Assembly: GCA_003220905.1 (NCBI GenBank)
Contig: QHTS01000095.1
Coordinates: forward strand, 1 to 8,465
Origin: Gemmatimonadota bacterium
GTDB lineage: Bacteria > Gemmatimonadota > Gemmatimonadetes > Gemmatimonadales > GWC2-71-9
Length of the DNA: 8,465 bases
Direction of reading: 5' to 3'
Made by a program: the position numbers and the translations under genes. Shown piece after piece: positions 1-5,808 of the stretch; the stretch's first letter is position 1; each line of letters starts with the position of its first letter. The notes below the pieces were generated by a model. It saw only the letters and a list, made by a program, of their open reading frames with translations. It did not search any database and had not been told where the DNA came from.

Positions 1-893
1 ACGTCTGCTCGAATCCGGAGTTCCTGAAGGAAGGAGCCGCCGTCGAGGACTTCATGAAGCCCGACCGCGTCGTGGTGGGCGTCGACTCGCCCGATGCGGC
101 GCAGGTGCTCGGAGAGCTGTACGCGCCGTTCGTGCGCACCGGCAACCCGATCATCTTCATGGACATTCCGTCCGCCGAGATGACCAAGTACGCCGCCAAC
201 GCGATGCTGGCGGCGCGCATCTCGTTCATGAATCAGATCGCCCGGCTGTGTGAGGTCGTCGGCGCCGACGTGACGCACGTGCGCAAAGGCATCGGCACCG
301 ACCGCCGGATCGGCTCCGCCTTCCTCTTCCCCGGGCCCGGGTACGGCGGCTCCTGTTTTCCCAAGGACGTGAAGGCCTTGATCCGGACCGCGGAGGACAG
401 GGGCGTGTCCCTGGAGATCCTCAAGGCCGTCGAGGAGGCGAATGAGCGGCAGAAGCGCGCCTTGTTCGACAAGCTGCACCGCCATTTCGACGGCAAGCTG
501 CGCGGCCACACGATCGCCGTGTGGGGCCTGGCCTTCAAGGCCGAGACCGACGATGTGCGCGAGAGCCCGGCCCTCGTGCTGGTGGACGCGCTGCTCGACG
601 CGGGCGCCACCGTGCGGGTGCACGACCCCGCGGCCCTCGAGACCGCACGCCGTCATTTCGGCGACCGGGTATGCTACGCCTCGCAGGCCTACGACGCGCT
701 CACGGGCGCCGCCGCGCTCGCGATTGTCACCGAGTGGCTCGAGTACCGCAACCCGGACTTCACGAGGATCAAGCAGGCGCTGTCCCGGCCGCTCATCGTG
801 GATGGGCGCAATCTGTACGACCCGCAGCGCATGGCGCGACTCGGGTTCGTCTACGAAAGCATCGGCCGCCCTGTCCCATGCGTATCCTCATAA
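1..893 (+). CDS. ugd: UDP-glucose 6-dehydrogenase, 5'-truncated by the window edge
   Basis: Oxidises UDP-glucose to UDP-glucuronate with two NAD+ in the cytoplasm, supplying the substrate of the next two genes. The reading frame is open from base 3 (bases 1-2 finish a cut codon), and the first visible residues VCSNPEFLKEGAAVEDF are the family's conserved segment, so the ATG at 54 is internal and not the start. About 150 N-terminal residues, including the first Rossmann NAD site, lie outside the window; 296 residues are visible. The central domain shows KYAANAMLAARISFMNQIA, with the active-site Lys codon at 186-188 and Asn at 198-200. The catalytic cysteine sits in GYGGSCFPKD (codon 354-356). 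The C-terminal UDP-binding domain has WGLAFKAETDDVRESPA and ends near VDGRNLYDP, all expected for the UDP-glucose/GDP-mannose dehydrogenase family. Substrate is assigned as UDP-glucose from these motifs and the UDP-glucuronate-using neighbours. The stop overlaps the next gene by 16 nt. Confidence 0.96.
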   Translation, partial: VCSNPEFLKEGAAVEDFMKPDRVVVGVDSPDAAQVLGELYAPFVRTGNPIIFMDIPSAEMTKYAANAMLAARISFMNQIARLCEVVGADVTHVRKGIGTDRRIGSAFLFPGPGYGGSCFPKDVKALIRTAEDRGVSLEILKAVEEANERQKRALFDKLHRHFDGKLRGHTIAVWGLAFKAETDDVRESPALVLVDALLDAGATVRVHDPAALETARRHFGDRVCYASQAYDALTGAAALAIVTEWLEYRNPDFTRIKQALSRPLIVDGRNLYDPQRMARLGFVYESIGRPVPCVSS

Positions 894-1813
894 CCGGCGC
901 CGGGGGCTTTCTTGGCTCGCATCTGTGCGACCGACTGCTGGCGCTCGGCCACCGCGTGGTGGGGATGGACAACTTCATCACCGGCCAGAGACCGAACCTC
1001 GATCACCTCAAGAGCCACCCGAAGTTTCAGCTGATCATCCACGACGTGGCCACGTTCATCGAAGTGGAGGGGCCACTCGACGGCGTGTTCCACTTCGCGA
1101 GCCCGGCGAGCCCGATCGACTACCTGGAGCTGCCCATCCAGACCCTCAAGGTGGGATCGCTGGGCACCCACAAGGCATTGGGGTTGTCGAAAGCGAAGGG
1201 CGCGCGGTTTCTGCTCGCGTCGACCTCGGAGGTCTACGGCGATCCGCTGGTGCACCCCCAGCCCGAGAGCTACTGGGGCAATGTGAATCCGGTCGGCCCC
1301 CGCGGGGTGTACGACGAGGCCAAGCGCTTTGCAGAAGCCATGACCATGGCCTATCATCGCTACCACGCGCTCGATACCCGGATCGTGCGTATCTTCAATA
1401 CCTATGGCCCGCGCATGCGACCCCGGGACGGCCGAGTGGTCTCGAACTTCATCGTGCAGGCGCTCAAGGGCGAGCCGCTGACCGTGTACGGTGATGGCTC
1501 GCAGACGCGGTCCTTCTGCTATGTGGACGACCTGGTCGAGGGAATCGTGAGGCTGTTCGAGCGCGGCGGGTCCGAGCCCACGAATATCGGCAACCCCAAT
1601 GAATTCACCGTGCGCCAGCTGGCTGAGCTGGTGTTGCGACTCACCGGGAGCCGGAGCTGTATCGTAGAGCGACCCCTCCCCACCGACGATCCCAAAGTCC
1701 GCCAACCCGACATTCGGCGTGCCCGTGAGACACTCGGCTGGGAGCCCAAGGTCTCGCTCGAAGACGGCCTGCGCCGCACCATCGAGTATTTCAGGGGCCT
1801 GATGGCGGCGTGA
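878..1813 (+). CDS. uxs: UDP-glucuronate decarboxylase (UDP-xylose synthase)
   Basis: Extended short-chain dehydrogenase/reductase of 311 residues that decarboxylates UDP-glucuronate to UDP-xylose using tightly bound NAD. The N-terminal MRILITGAGGFLGSHL contains the NAD-binding GxxGxxG (residues 7-13). The family hallmark FHFASPASPIDY is present, followed by STSEVYGDP with Thr116 and Glu118, then the catalytic pair Tyr145-x3-Lys149 (YDEAK). RPRDGRVVSNF and YGDGSQTRSFCYVDDLV match the substrate-binding region of bacterial and eukaryotic UXS. The length equals that of single-domain UXS enzymes; there is no N-terminal membrane anchor and no ArnA-type formyltransferase domain. The ATG at 878 is chosen because the Rossmann strand begins right after it; the frame stays open upstream to 521 but that stretch lies inside the dehydrogenase. 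No Shine-Dalgarno is visible before it, and it starts inside the previous gene, suggesting translational coupling. A GTGA overlap leads into the epimerase gene. Confidence 0.92.
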   Translation: MRILITGAGGFLGSHLCDRLLALGHRVVGMDNFITGQRPNLDHLKSHPKFQLIIHDVATFIEVEGPLDGVFHFASPASPIDYLELPIQTLKVGSLGTHKALGLSKAKGARFLLASTSEVYGDPLVHPQPESYWGNVNPVGPRGVYDEAKRFAEAMTMAYHRYHALDTRIVRIFNTYGPRMRPRDGRVVSNFIVQALKGEPLTVYGDGSQTRSFCYVDDLVEGIVRLFERGGSEPTNIGNPNEFTVRQLAELVLRLTGSRSCIVERPLPTDDPKVRQPDIRRARETLGWEPKVSLEDGLRRTIEYFRGLMAA

Positions 1814-2778
1814 GCGCCCGGGTGCTCGTCACGGGCGCGGCCGGGTTCATCGGCTCGCACGTGTGCGAAGCGCTGCTCGCCCGGGGCGACGAGGTGGTGG
1901 GCCTCGACAACTTCGATCCCTTCTACCCCCGCGCCGTGAAAGAGCGGAACCTCGACGGGCTGCGCCGGGCGAAGCGGTTCCGCTTCGTCGAGGCGGATAT
2001 CGTCCGCGACGCGCTCCCGCTCGACGGTGTGTCGGTCGTGCTCCACCTCGCGGCGCGCCCGGGGGTGCAGCCGTCGCTCGCGGACCCGGCCGCCTACGGT
2101 GAGACCAACGTCACCGGGACGGTGCGCGTGCTCGAGGCGGCGCGCCGCGCGGGCCTGCGGCGGATCGTGTTCGGCTCGTCCTCTTCGGTGTACGGCGACG
2201 CCACGCCCGCCCCCTTCGCCGAGGACACCGCGGCCGTGTGGCCGATCTCGCCCTACGCCGCCAGCAAACGCGCCGGCGAGCTGATGGCGCACGCGTTCGC
2301 GTACCTGTACGGCATGCAGATCGCCTGCCTGCGGTTCTTCACGGTGTACGGGCCGCGCCAGCGGCCTGACCTCGCGATCCATCGCTTCACCCACCTCATC
2401 GCCGCCGGAGAGCCGGTCCGGATGCACGGGGACGGGTCGAGCGAGCGCGACTATACCTATATTACGGATTGCGTGGACGGCGTCCTCGCCGCCGTGGAAT
2501 GGACCGCCCGGCCGCGGGCAGCAGGGCTCGCCGAGCCGATCAACATCGGCGGCGGGGCGCGCGTACGGCTCGACCGACTGATCGCGCTGATCGGGCGGAC
2601 TTTGGGCCGTGAGGTGCGGATCGAGCGACACGACGACCAGCCGGGAGACGTACGGCTCACGGCGGCGGACCTGCGCCGCGCCGAGCACGAGCTCGGGTAC
2701 CGGCCCGCGGTCGGGATCGAAGAAGGCATTCGGCAATTCGTCCGCTGGTACGAGGCGATTCATGGACGTCAGCGCTGA
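1810..2778 (+). CDS. NAD-dependent nucleotide-sugar epimerase, probably UDP-glucuronate 4-epimerase
   Basis: Extended SDR enzyme of 322 residues, GTG start sharing four bases with the previous stop. NAD site TGAAGFIGSH (residues 8-17), SSSSVYGD with the catalytic serine among residues 123-126, and the catalytic pair Tyr149-x3-Lys153 (YAASK). The stretch LRFFTVYGPRQRPDLA, the QPGDVRLTAAD element and the closing GYRPAVGIEEGIRQFVRWY closely resemble UDP-glucuronate 4-epimerases (LpsL/CapI type), which make UDP-galacturonate. Its position after the enzymes that make and consume UDP-glucuronate supports this. Against a firm call, the segment after the second beta strand reads LDNFDPFYPRAVKERNL rather than the NDYYD form of well-studied members, so a UDP-xylose/UDP-arabinose or UDP-glucose 4-epimerase cannot be excluded. 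It is clearly different from the neighbouring decarboxylase, since it lacks the ASPASP motif. It overlaps the next gene by 17 nt. Confidence 0.85.
   Translation: MSARVLVTGAAGFIGSHVCEALLARGDEVVGLDNFDPFYPRAVKERNLDGLRRAKRFRFVEADIVRDALPLDGVSVVLHLAARPGVQPSLADPAAYGETNVTGTVRVLEAARRAGLRRIVFGSSSSVYGDATPAPFAEDTAAVWPISPYAASKRAGELMAHAFAYLYGMQIACLRFFTVYGPRQRPDLAIHRFTHLIAAGEPVRMHGDGSSERDYTYITDCVDGVLAAVEWTARPRAAGLAEPINIGGGARVRLDRLIALIGRTLGREVRIERHDDQPGDVRLTAADLRRAEHELGYRPAVGIEEGIRQFVRWYEAIHGRQR
2752..2755 (+). promoter_or_regulatory. Ribosome binding site of the first TPR gene
   Basis: GAGG, six bases before the ATG at 2762 and inside the end of the epimerase gene. It is the best-placed Shine-Dalgarno match in the window and supports that start rather than any in-frame codon further upstream, where the frame continues to 2609 inside the epimerase gene. 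Confidence 0.5.
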
Positions 2779-3559
2779 ACATCTCGTCGAGCAGGCGCGG
2801 GAGCGGTTCCAGCTGCAGGACTACTACGGGGCCATCCACCTCCTCGAGGAGGTGGTCACCGCGGGCCGCGCGTTCGCCGATGCGCACCACATGCTCGGAC
2901 TGTCCTACTCGCTCGTGGGCCAGCAGGACCAGGCCCTCGCGCAGCTCGACCGCGCCCTGGCGCTCAACCCCCACTACATCGAAGCGTTGGTGCACCGCGC
3001 CATCGTGCTGAACGAGCTGGGGCGGGAAACCGAGGCGGACGCCGCATTTCGGCGCGCCGCACAGGTCGGGGGTGAGCCGCGCCAGGGCTTCGCGGCCCAC
3101 GTGGCCGCGAAGCTGGCGAACCAGCACGCGGCGCTGGGCGACGCGTACCTCGGGGCCGGCGGCTTGACGCAGGCGATCGGGGAGTACCAGGAGGCGCTCA
3201 CCCTGGGCCCGGCGTTTCACGACCTGCGGTACAAGCTGGGGCGCATGCTGCTCGAGGCCGGCCGCGCACTCGACGCGCGCGAACACTTCGAGATCATCGT
3301 GCGCGCGCGTCCCGCCTACCTCGACGCGGCCGCCATGCTCGGGCTCGCCTGCTACCTCGCTGGGGACGGGCTCGCGGCGAAGGCGGTGTGGGAAGAATGC
3401 CGGGAGCGCCGGCCGGAGGATCCACGCGTGGAGGCCTACCTGGCGATGCTGGCCCGCAACGACACCGCCGCGCCGGTGGCCGTGCCGGCCTCCGGTGGGG
3501 ACGGCGACCCGCCGTCGCCTCACCCCGCGGGTCGATCCGGGCGGAAGAAACGGTCGTGA
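2762..3559 (+). CDS. Tetratricopeptide repeat protein, probably cytoplasmic
   Basis: A 265-residue protein of unknown specific role. I count about six TPR units, roughly residues 5-35, 39-70, 73-103, 119-150, 153-184 and 187-218, with the usual signature: small residues at the A/G positions, a conserved aromatic, and Pro near the end of each unit (for example QALAQLDRALALNP and QAIGEYQEALTLGP). A short linker at about 103-118 divides the array three and three. The last 30 or so residues are Ala/Pro/Gly-rich and end in a basic tail (GRSGRKKRS), likely disordered. There is no signal peptide or membrane helix, so it probably acts as a cytoplasmic scaffold, in contrast to the secreted TPR proteins that follow. 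The ATG at 2762 is chosen because it has a GAGG site and the first helix begins right after it. It overlaps the lipoprotein gene by a GTGA. No enzyme motif is visible; the partner is unknown. Confidence 0.85.
   Translation: MDVSAEHLVEQARERFQLQDYYGAIHLLEEVVTAGRAFADAHHMLGLSYSLVGQQDQALAQLDRALALNPHYIEALVHRAIVLNELGRETEADAAFRRAAQVGGEPRQGFAAHVAAKLANQHAALGDAYLGAGGLTQAIGEYQEALTLGPAFHDLRYKLGRMLLEAGRALDAREHFEIIVRARPAYLDAAAMLGLACYLAGDGLAAKAVWEECRERRPEDPRVEAYLAMLARNDTAAPVAVPASGGDGDPPSPHPAGRSGRKKRS
3543..3547 (+). promoter_or_regulatory. Weak ribosome binding site of the TPR lipoprotein gene
   Basis: GGAAG, eight bases before the GTG at 3556. It is weak, but it agrees with the start that leaves a short lipoprotein signal peptide at the N-terminus. 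Confidence 0.35.
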
Positions 3560-4476
3560 GACGCTTGGTACTGCTGGGTGTCGCGCTGGGGCTTGCCTGC
3601 CAGCCGAGCGCCGCCGACCACGAGGAGCTGGGGGACCGCGCCTACGCCGCGGGGGCGTACCGGGATGCACTCGCCGAATACCAGCTCGGGCTGAAGGCCC
3701 ACCCCGGGAGCGCGGACCTGAACGCCAAGGCGGGGGCGGCGGCCCTGCACGTCGGGGACTACGCCGCCGCCGTCGACGCCTACGTGCTGCTCGGGGAGCG
3801 CGACGGATCGCGGGCCGGTGAGGCTGCCGACGGCCTCGAGCGGGTCGCCCGTGCGGCGCTCGCCGCCAACGACCGCGGCGATGCGGCGAAAGGGCTGGCG
3901 GGGCTCCGGGCCGTCGCTCCCACGAGGCCGCTCGGCCGCTACAACCGGTTGGCGGCGCTCGATGCCGCCGATCGCGGCGATACCGCCGGCGCGATGGTGC
4001 TCCTGCCGGGAGCGGTCGCGGCCGCCGCGGATGCCCGTATCGCCGATTCGCTCCTGTTTGTGTACGGGATGGCCGCGGTGCGCGCGCGCGATTGCGCCAC
4101 CGCCGTGCCGGCGTTCGAGGGCGTGATCCGGCGGCAACGGGAGCCCGCAGTCGCCGACCGCGCGCGCGAGGGGTTGGGGTTGTGCTCGCTGGTCGAAGGC
4201 CAGCGGCTGCTCGACACCGGCAAGCCCACCGAGGCGGAGGACTGGTTCCGGCGGGCCACCGCGCCGGGGGCGCCGGCGGACGTGGTGCGCGGAGCGTTTC
4301 TCGGGCTGGGAGACGTGAAACTCGCGCAGGGCGACGTGGCGGCGGCGTTGGAGAGCTACCAGCAGGCGCTGGCCGGCGGCACGCCCGGGGACACCATCAC
4401 CCAGCGGGCGCATGAGAAAATCAACGGCTTGGGCAAGGCGGACGCGCCGTCGCCGCCCCCACCGAACCAACCGTGA
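3556..4476 (+). CDS. TPR-containing lipoprotein
   Basis: A 306-residue predicted lipoprotein of unknown function. With the GTG start at 3556 the N-terminus reads MRRLVLLGVALGLACQ: two arginines, a short hydrophobic core, and a lipobox with Cys15. Gly at -3 is not the classical Leu but is tolerated in lipobox patterns. The residue after Cys is Gln, with no Asp retention signal in the E. coli sense, so outer-membrane placement facing the periplasm is the likely fate. The body is Ala-rich helical repeat. Clear TPR-like units lie at about 20-82 (LGDRAYAAGAYRDALAEYQ) and 212-273 (LGDVKLAQGDVAAALESYQQAL); the middle is more degenerate. Cys180 and Cys210 could form a disulfide in the periplasm. The C-terminus is proline-rich (PSPPPPNQP). 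Being joined to bamD by a GTGA overlap makes a role in outer-membrane assembly or envelope scaffolding plausible, but that is inference from position. Confidence 0.82.
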   Translation: MRRLVLLGVALGLACQPSAADHEELGDRAYAAGAYRDALAEYQLGLKAHPGSADLNAKAGAAALHVGDYAAAVDAYVLLGERDGSRAGEAADGLERVARAALAANDRGDAAKGLAGLRAVAPTRPLGRYNRLAALDAADRGDTAGAMVLLPGAVAAAADARIADSLLFVYGMAAVRARDCATAVPAFEGVIRRQREPAVADRAREGLGLCSLVEGQRLLDTGKPTEAEDWFRRATAPGAPADVVRGAFLGLGDVKLAQGDVAAALESYQQALAGGTPGDTITQRAHEKINGLGKADAPSPPPPNQP

Positions 4477-5231
4477 GGATCATGCTTCGCTCGCTGCTCA
4501 TCGCCGGGCCCGCCCTGCTGGCGGCCTGCCACCACGGACCCCGCGTCGTGCCGGCCCCGGATCCGGTCGCCGAGCTGGCGAAGGCGCGCGCCCAGTTCCG
4601 GAGCGGGAACTACGGCAAGGCGCTCGTGTCGTTCCGCCGGCTCACGTACGAGCTGGGCCCCAGCCAGCCCGAGATGGTCGACGTGCGATACCATCTCGCC
4701 GAGTGTTACTTCCAGACGGGGGACCGCGTGCAGGCGGCCCACGAGTTCCGCCAGGTCGCGGATCAATATGCGACGAGCGACTACGCGCCCATGGCCCTGC
4801 TGCGGGCGGGCGATGCGAACCTGCGGCTGTGGCGGAAACCGGAGCTGGATCCCTCGTACGGCGAAACGGCGCTCGCCGTCTACCAGGAGCTGGCGGGGCG
4901 TTATCCAGGGACCGATGCGGCCGCCCGAGCGCAGATGCACGTGCAGCAGCTCCGGGAGTGGTTTTCCCAAAAGGACTACAAGAACGGGATGTTCTACTTC
5001 CGGCGACGTGCCTACGATTCGGCGATCATCTACTTTAAGGACGTGATTGCGACCTATCCCGGGACGTCCCGCGTCCCCGACGCGTTGATGCGGCTGGTGG
5101 ACAGCTACCGCGTCATCGGGTACGGCGACGAGCTGAAGGAGACCTGCGCGCACCTGCGGCGCTACTTCCCGCAGACTGAGGGGCTCGACAAGTCCTGCCC
5201 GGCCGACTCGAGTACTGCCACGCCGTCCTGA
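4473..5231 (+). CDS. bamD: BamD-like outer-membrane protein assembly lipoprotein
   Basis: BamD is the essential lipoprotein partner of BamA in inserting beta-barrel proteins into the outer membrane; it acts in the periplasm, anchored to the outer membrane. The product is 252 residues, close to E. coli BamD. The signal peptide ends in a good lipobox, ALLAAC, with Cys19. The mature part opens with a TPR-like unit (LAKARAQFRSGNYGKALVSFRRL) and continues through further repeats (YHLAECYFQTGDRVQAAHEF). The stretch around residues 160-205, including YKNGMFYFRRRAYDSAIIYF followed by a YPGTSRVPDALMRLVDSYR unit, matches the C-terminal half of BamD (EYYTERGAW...YPDTQATRDAL in E. coli). The GTG at 4473 is taken because it forms a GTGA overlap like two earlier junctions; the ATG at 4482, with GAGG three bases ahead, would give a nine-base-shorter signal peptide and is almost as good. 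A related YbgF/CpoB-type TPR protein is the main alternative, less likely given the whole-length match. Confidence 0.85.
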   Translation: MRIMLRSLLIAGPALLAACHHGPRVVPAPDPVAELAKARAQFRSGNYGKALVSFRRLTYELGPSQPEMVDVRYHLAECYFQTGDRVQAAHEFRQVADQYATSDYAPMALLRAGDANLRLWRKPELDPSYGETALAVYQELAGRYPGTDAAARAQMHVQQLREWFSQKDYKNGMFYFRRRAYDSAIIYFKDVIATYPGTSRVPDALMRLVDSYRVIGYGDELKETCAHLRRYFPQTEGLDKSCPADSSTATPS

Positions 5232-5237
5232 CCTCGC

Positions 5238-5801
5238 GTGGAGGCCCTGTTCGGCGGCTCGTTCGATCCCGTGCACGTCGGGCATCTGGTCGCCGCGGAA
5301 GCGGCGGGGGAAGCGTTGGACGCCCGGGTGCGGTTCCTCCCCGCGCGCGTGCAGCCGTTCAAGCGGGCGGCGCACGGCGCCAGTCCCGAGCAGCGGGCAG
5401 CGATGCTGGACCTGGCGGTCGCCGGCAACCCGCGCCTGGCGGTCGAGCGCATCGAGCTCACGCTGCCCGCCCCGTCATACACGGTCCGGACGCTGCAGGT
5501 GTTGGCCGAACGGGAGCCGGGGAACCGCTTCACGTTATTGCTGGGGGCGGATGCCGCGGCCGAGCTCGCCGCCTGGTACCAGGTCGACGCGCTCCCCGCG
5601 CTGGCGGACGTGGTAGTGTTTGCGCGCCCGGGGGCGCCGCTGCCGCGGCACGCGGCCATCCGCCGGGTCGTCCAGGTGCCGGCGGTGGATGTGTCGGCCA
5701 CGATGATCCGGGAGCGCGTGCGGCAGGCCCGCTCCATCCGCTATCTGGTGCCCGATGCCGTGCGCGACTACATCGCGGCGCGCGGGCTGTATCGCGAATA
5801 G
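5238..5801 (+). CDS. nadD: Nicotinate-nucleotide adenylyltransferase
   Basis: Transfers AMP from ATP to nicotinate mononucleotide, giving deamido-NAD, in the late common part of NAD synthesis; cytoplasmic. The 187-residue protein has the nucleotidyltransferase signature GGSFDPVHVGH at residues 6-16 (the His-x2-His of the HxGH class), FLPARVQPFKR for substrate binding, RIELTLPAPSYTVRTLQ, LLLGADAAAELAAWYQVDAL, and the C-terminal pair VSATMIRERV (the ISSTxIR motif, Ser153-Arg158) and SIRYLVPDAVRDYI. It is somewhat shorter than E. coli NadD. The GTG at 5238 is the earliest possible start, because the bamD stop lies in the same frame just 6 nt upstream; only four residues then precede the FGGSF core, shorter than the usual MKRIGLFGGSF. 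No Shine-Dalgarno is visible, so translation probably depends on ribosomes finishing bamD. NadD in an envelope operon is a metabolic passenger; I see no functional link to its neighbours. Confidence 0.95.
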   Translation: MEALFGGSFDPVHVGHLVAAEAAGEALDARVRFLPARVQPFKRAAHGASPEQRAAMLDLAVAGNPRLAVERIELTLPAPSYTVRTLQVLAEREPGNRFTLLLGADAAAELAAWYQVDALPALADVVVFARPGAPLPRHAAIRRVVQVPAVDVSATMIRERVRQARSIRYLVPDAVRDYIAARGLYRE

Positions 5802-5805
5802 AGGG
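5801..5805 (+). promoter_or_regulatory. Putative ribosome binding site of secA
   Basis: GAGGG overlapping the last base of the nadD stop, only three bases before the secA ATG. The spacing is tighter than usual, so it may work mainly through coupling to nadD translation. The ATG at 5809 is nevertheless well supported because MYKGWFTKIFG aligns with known SecA N-termini. Confidence 0.35.
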
Positions 5806-5808
5806 CTG

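Noticed and set aside
330..341. Perfect 12-base palindrome CCCGGGCCCGGG
   Set aside because: It encodes the conserved Pro-Gly-Pro-Gly before the catalytic cysteine of UDP-glucose dehydrogenase; no repeat copies or regulatory setting support a binding site.
521..877. Possible N-terminal extension of the decarboxylase in the same open frame
   Set aside because: The extension translates to an Arg/Gly/Pro-rich sequence inside the UDP-glucose dehydrogenase C-terminal domain, whereas the enzyme's Rossmann strand starts exactly at the ATG at 878.
1519..2763. A 414-codon open frame on the minus strand
   Set aside because: It lies opposite the decarboxylase and epimerase genes, which have full catalytic motifs. 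The product is rich in Arg, Pro and His with no recognisable domain, the usual shadow of GC-rich coding DNA.
5232..5237. Possible terminator or promoter between bamD and nadD, or at 5802-5808 before secA
   Set aside because: The gaps are only 6 and 7 bases, with no hairpin plus T-run and no -35/-10 pair nearby.
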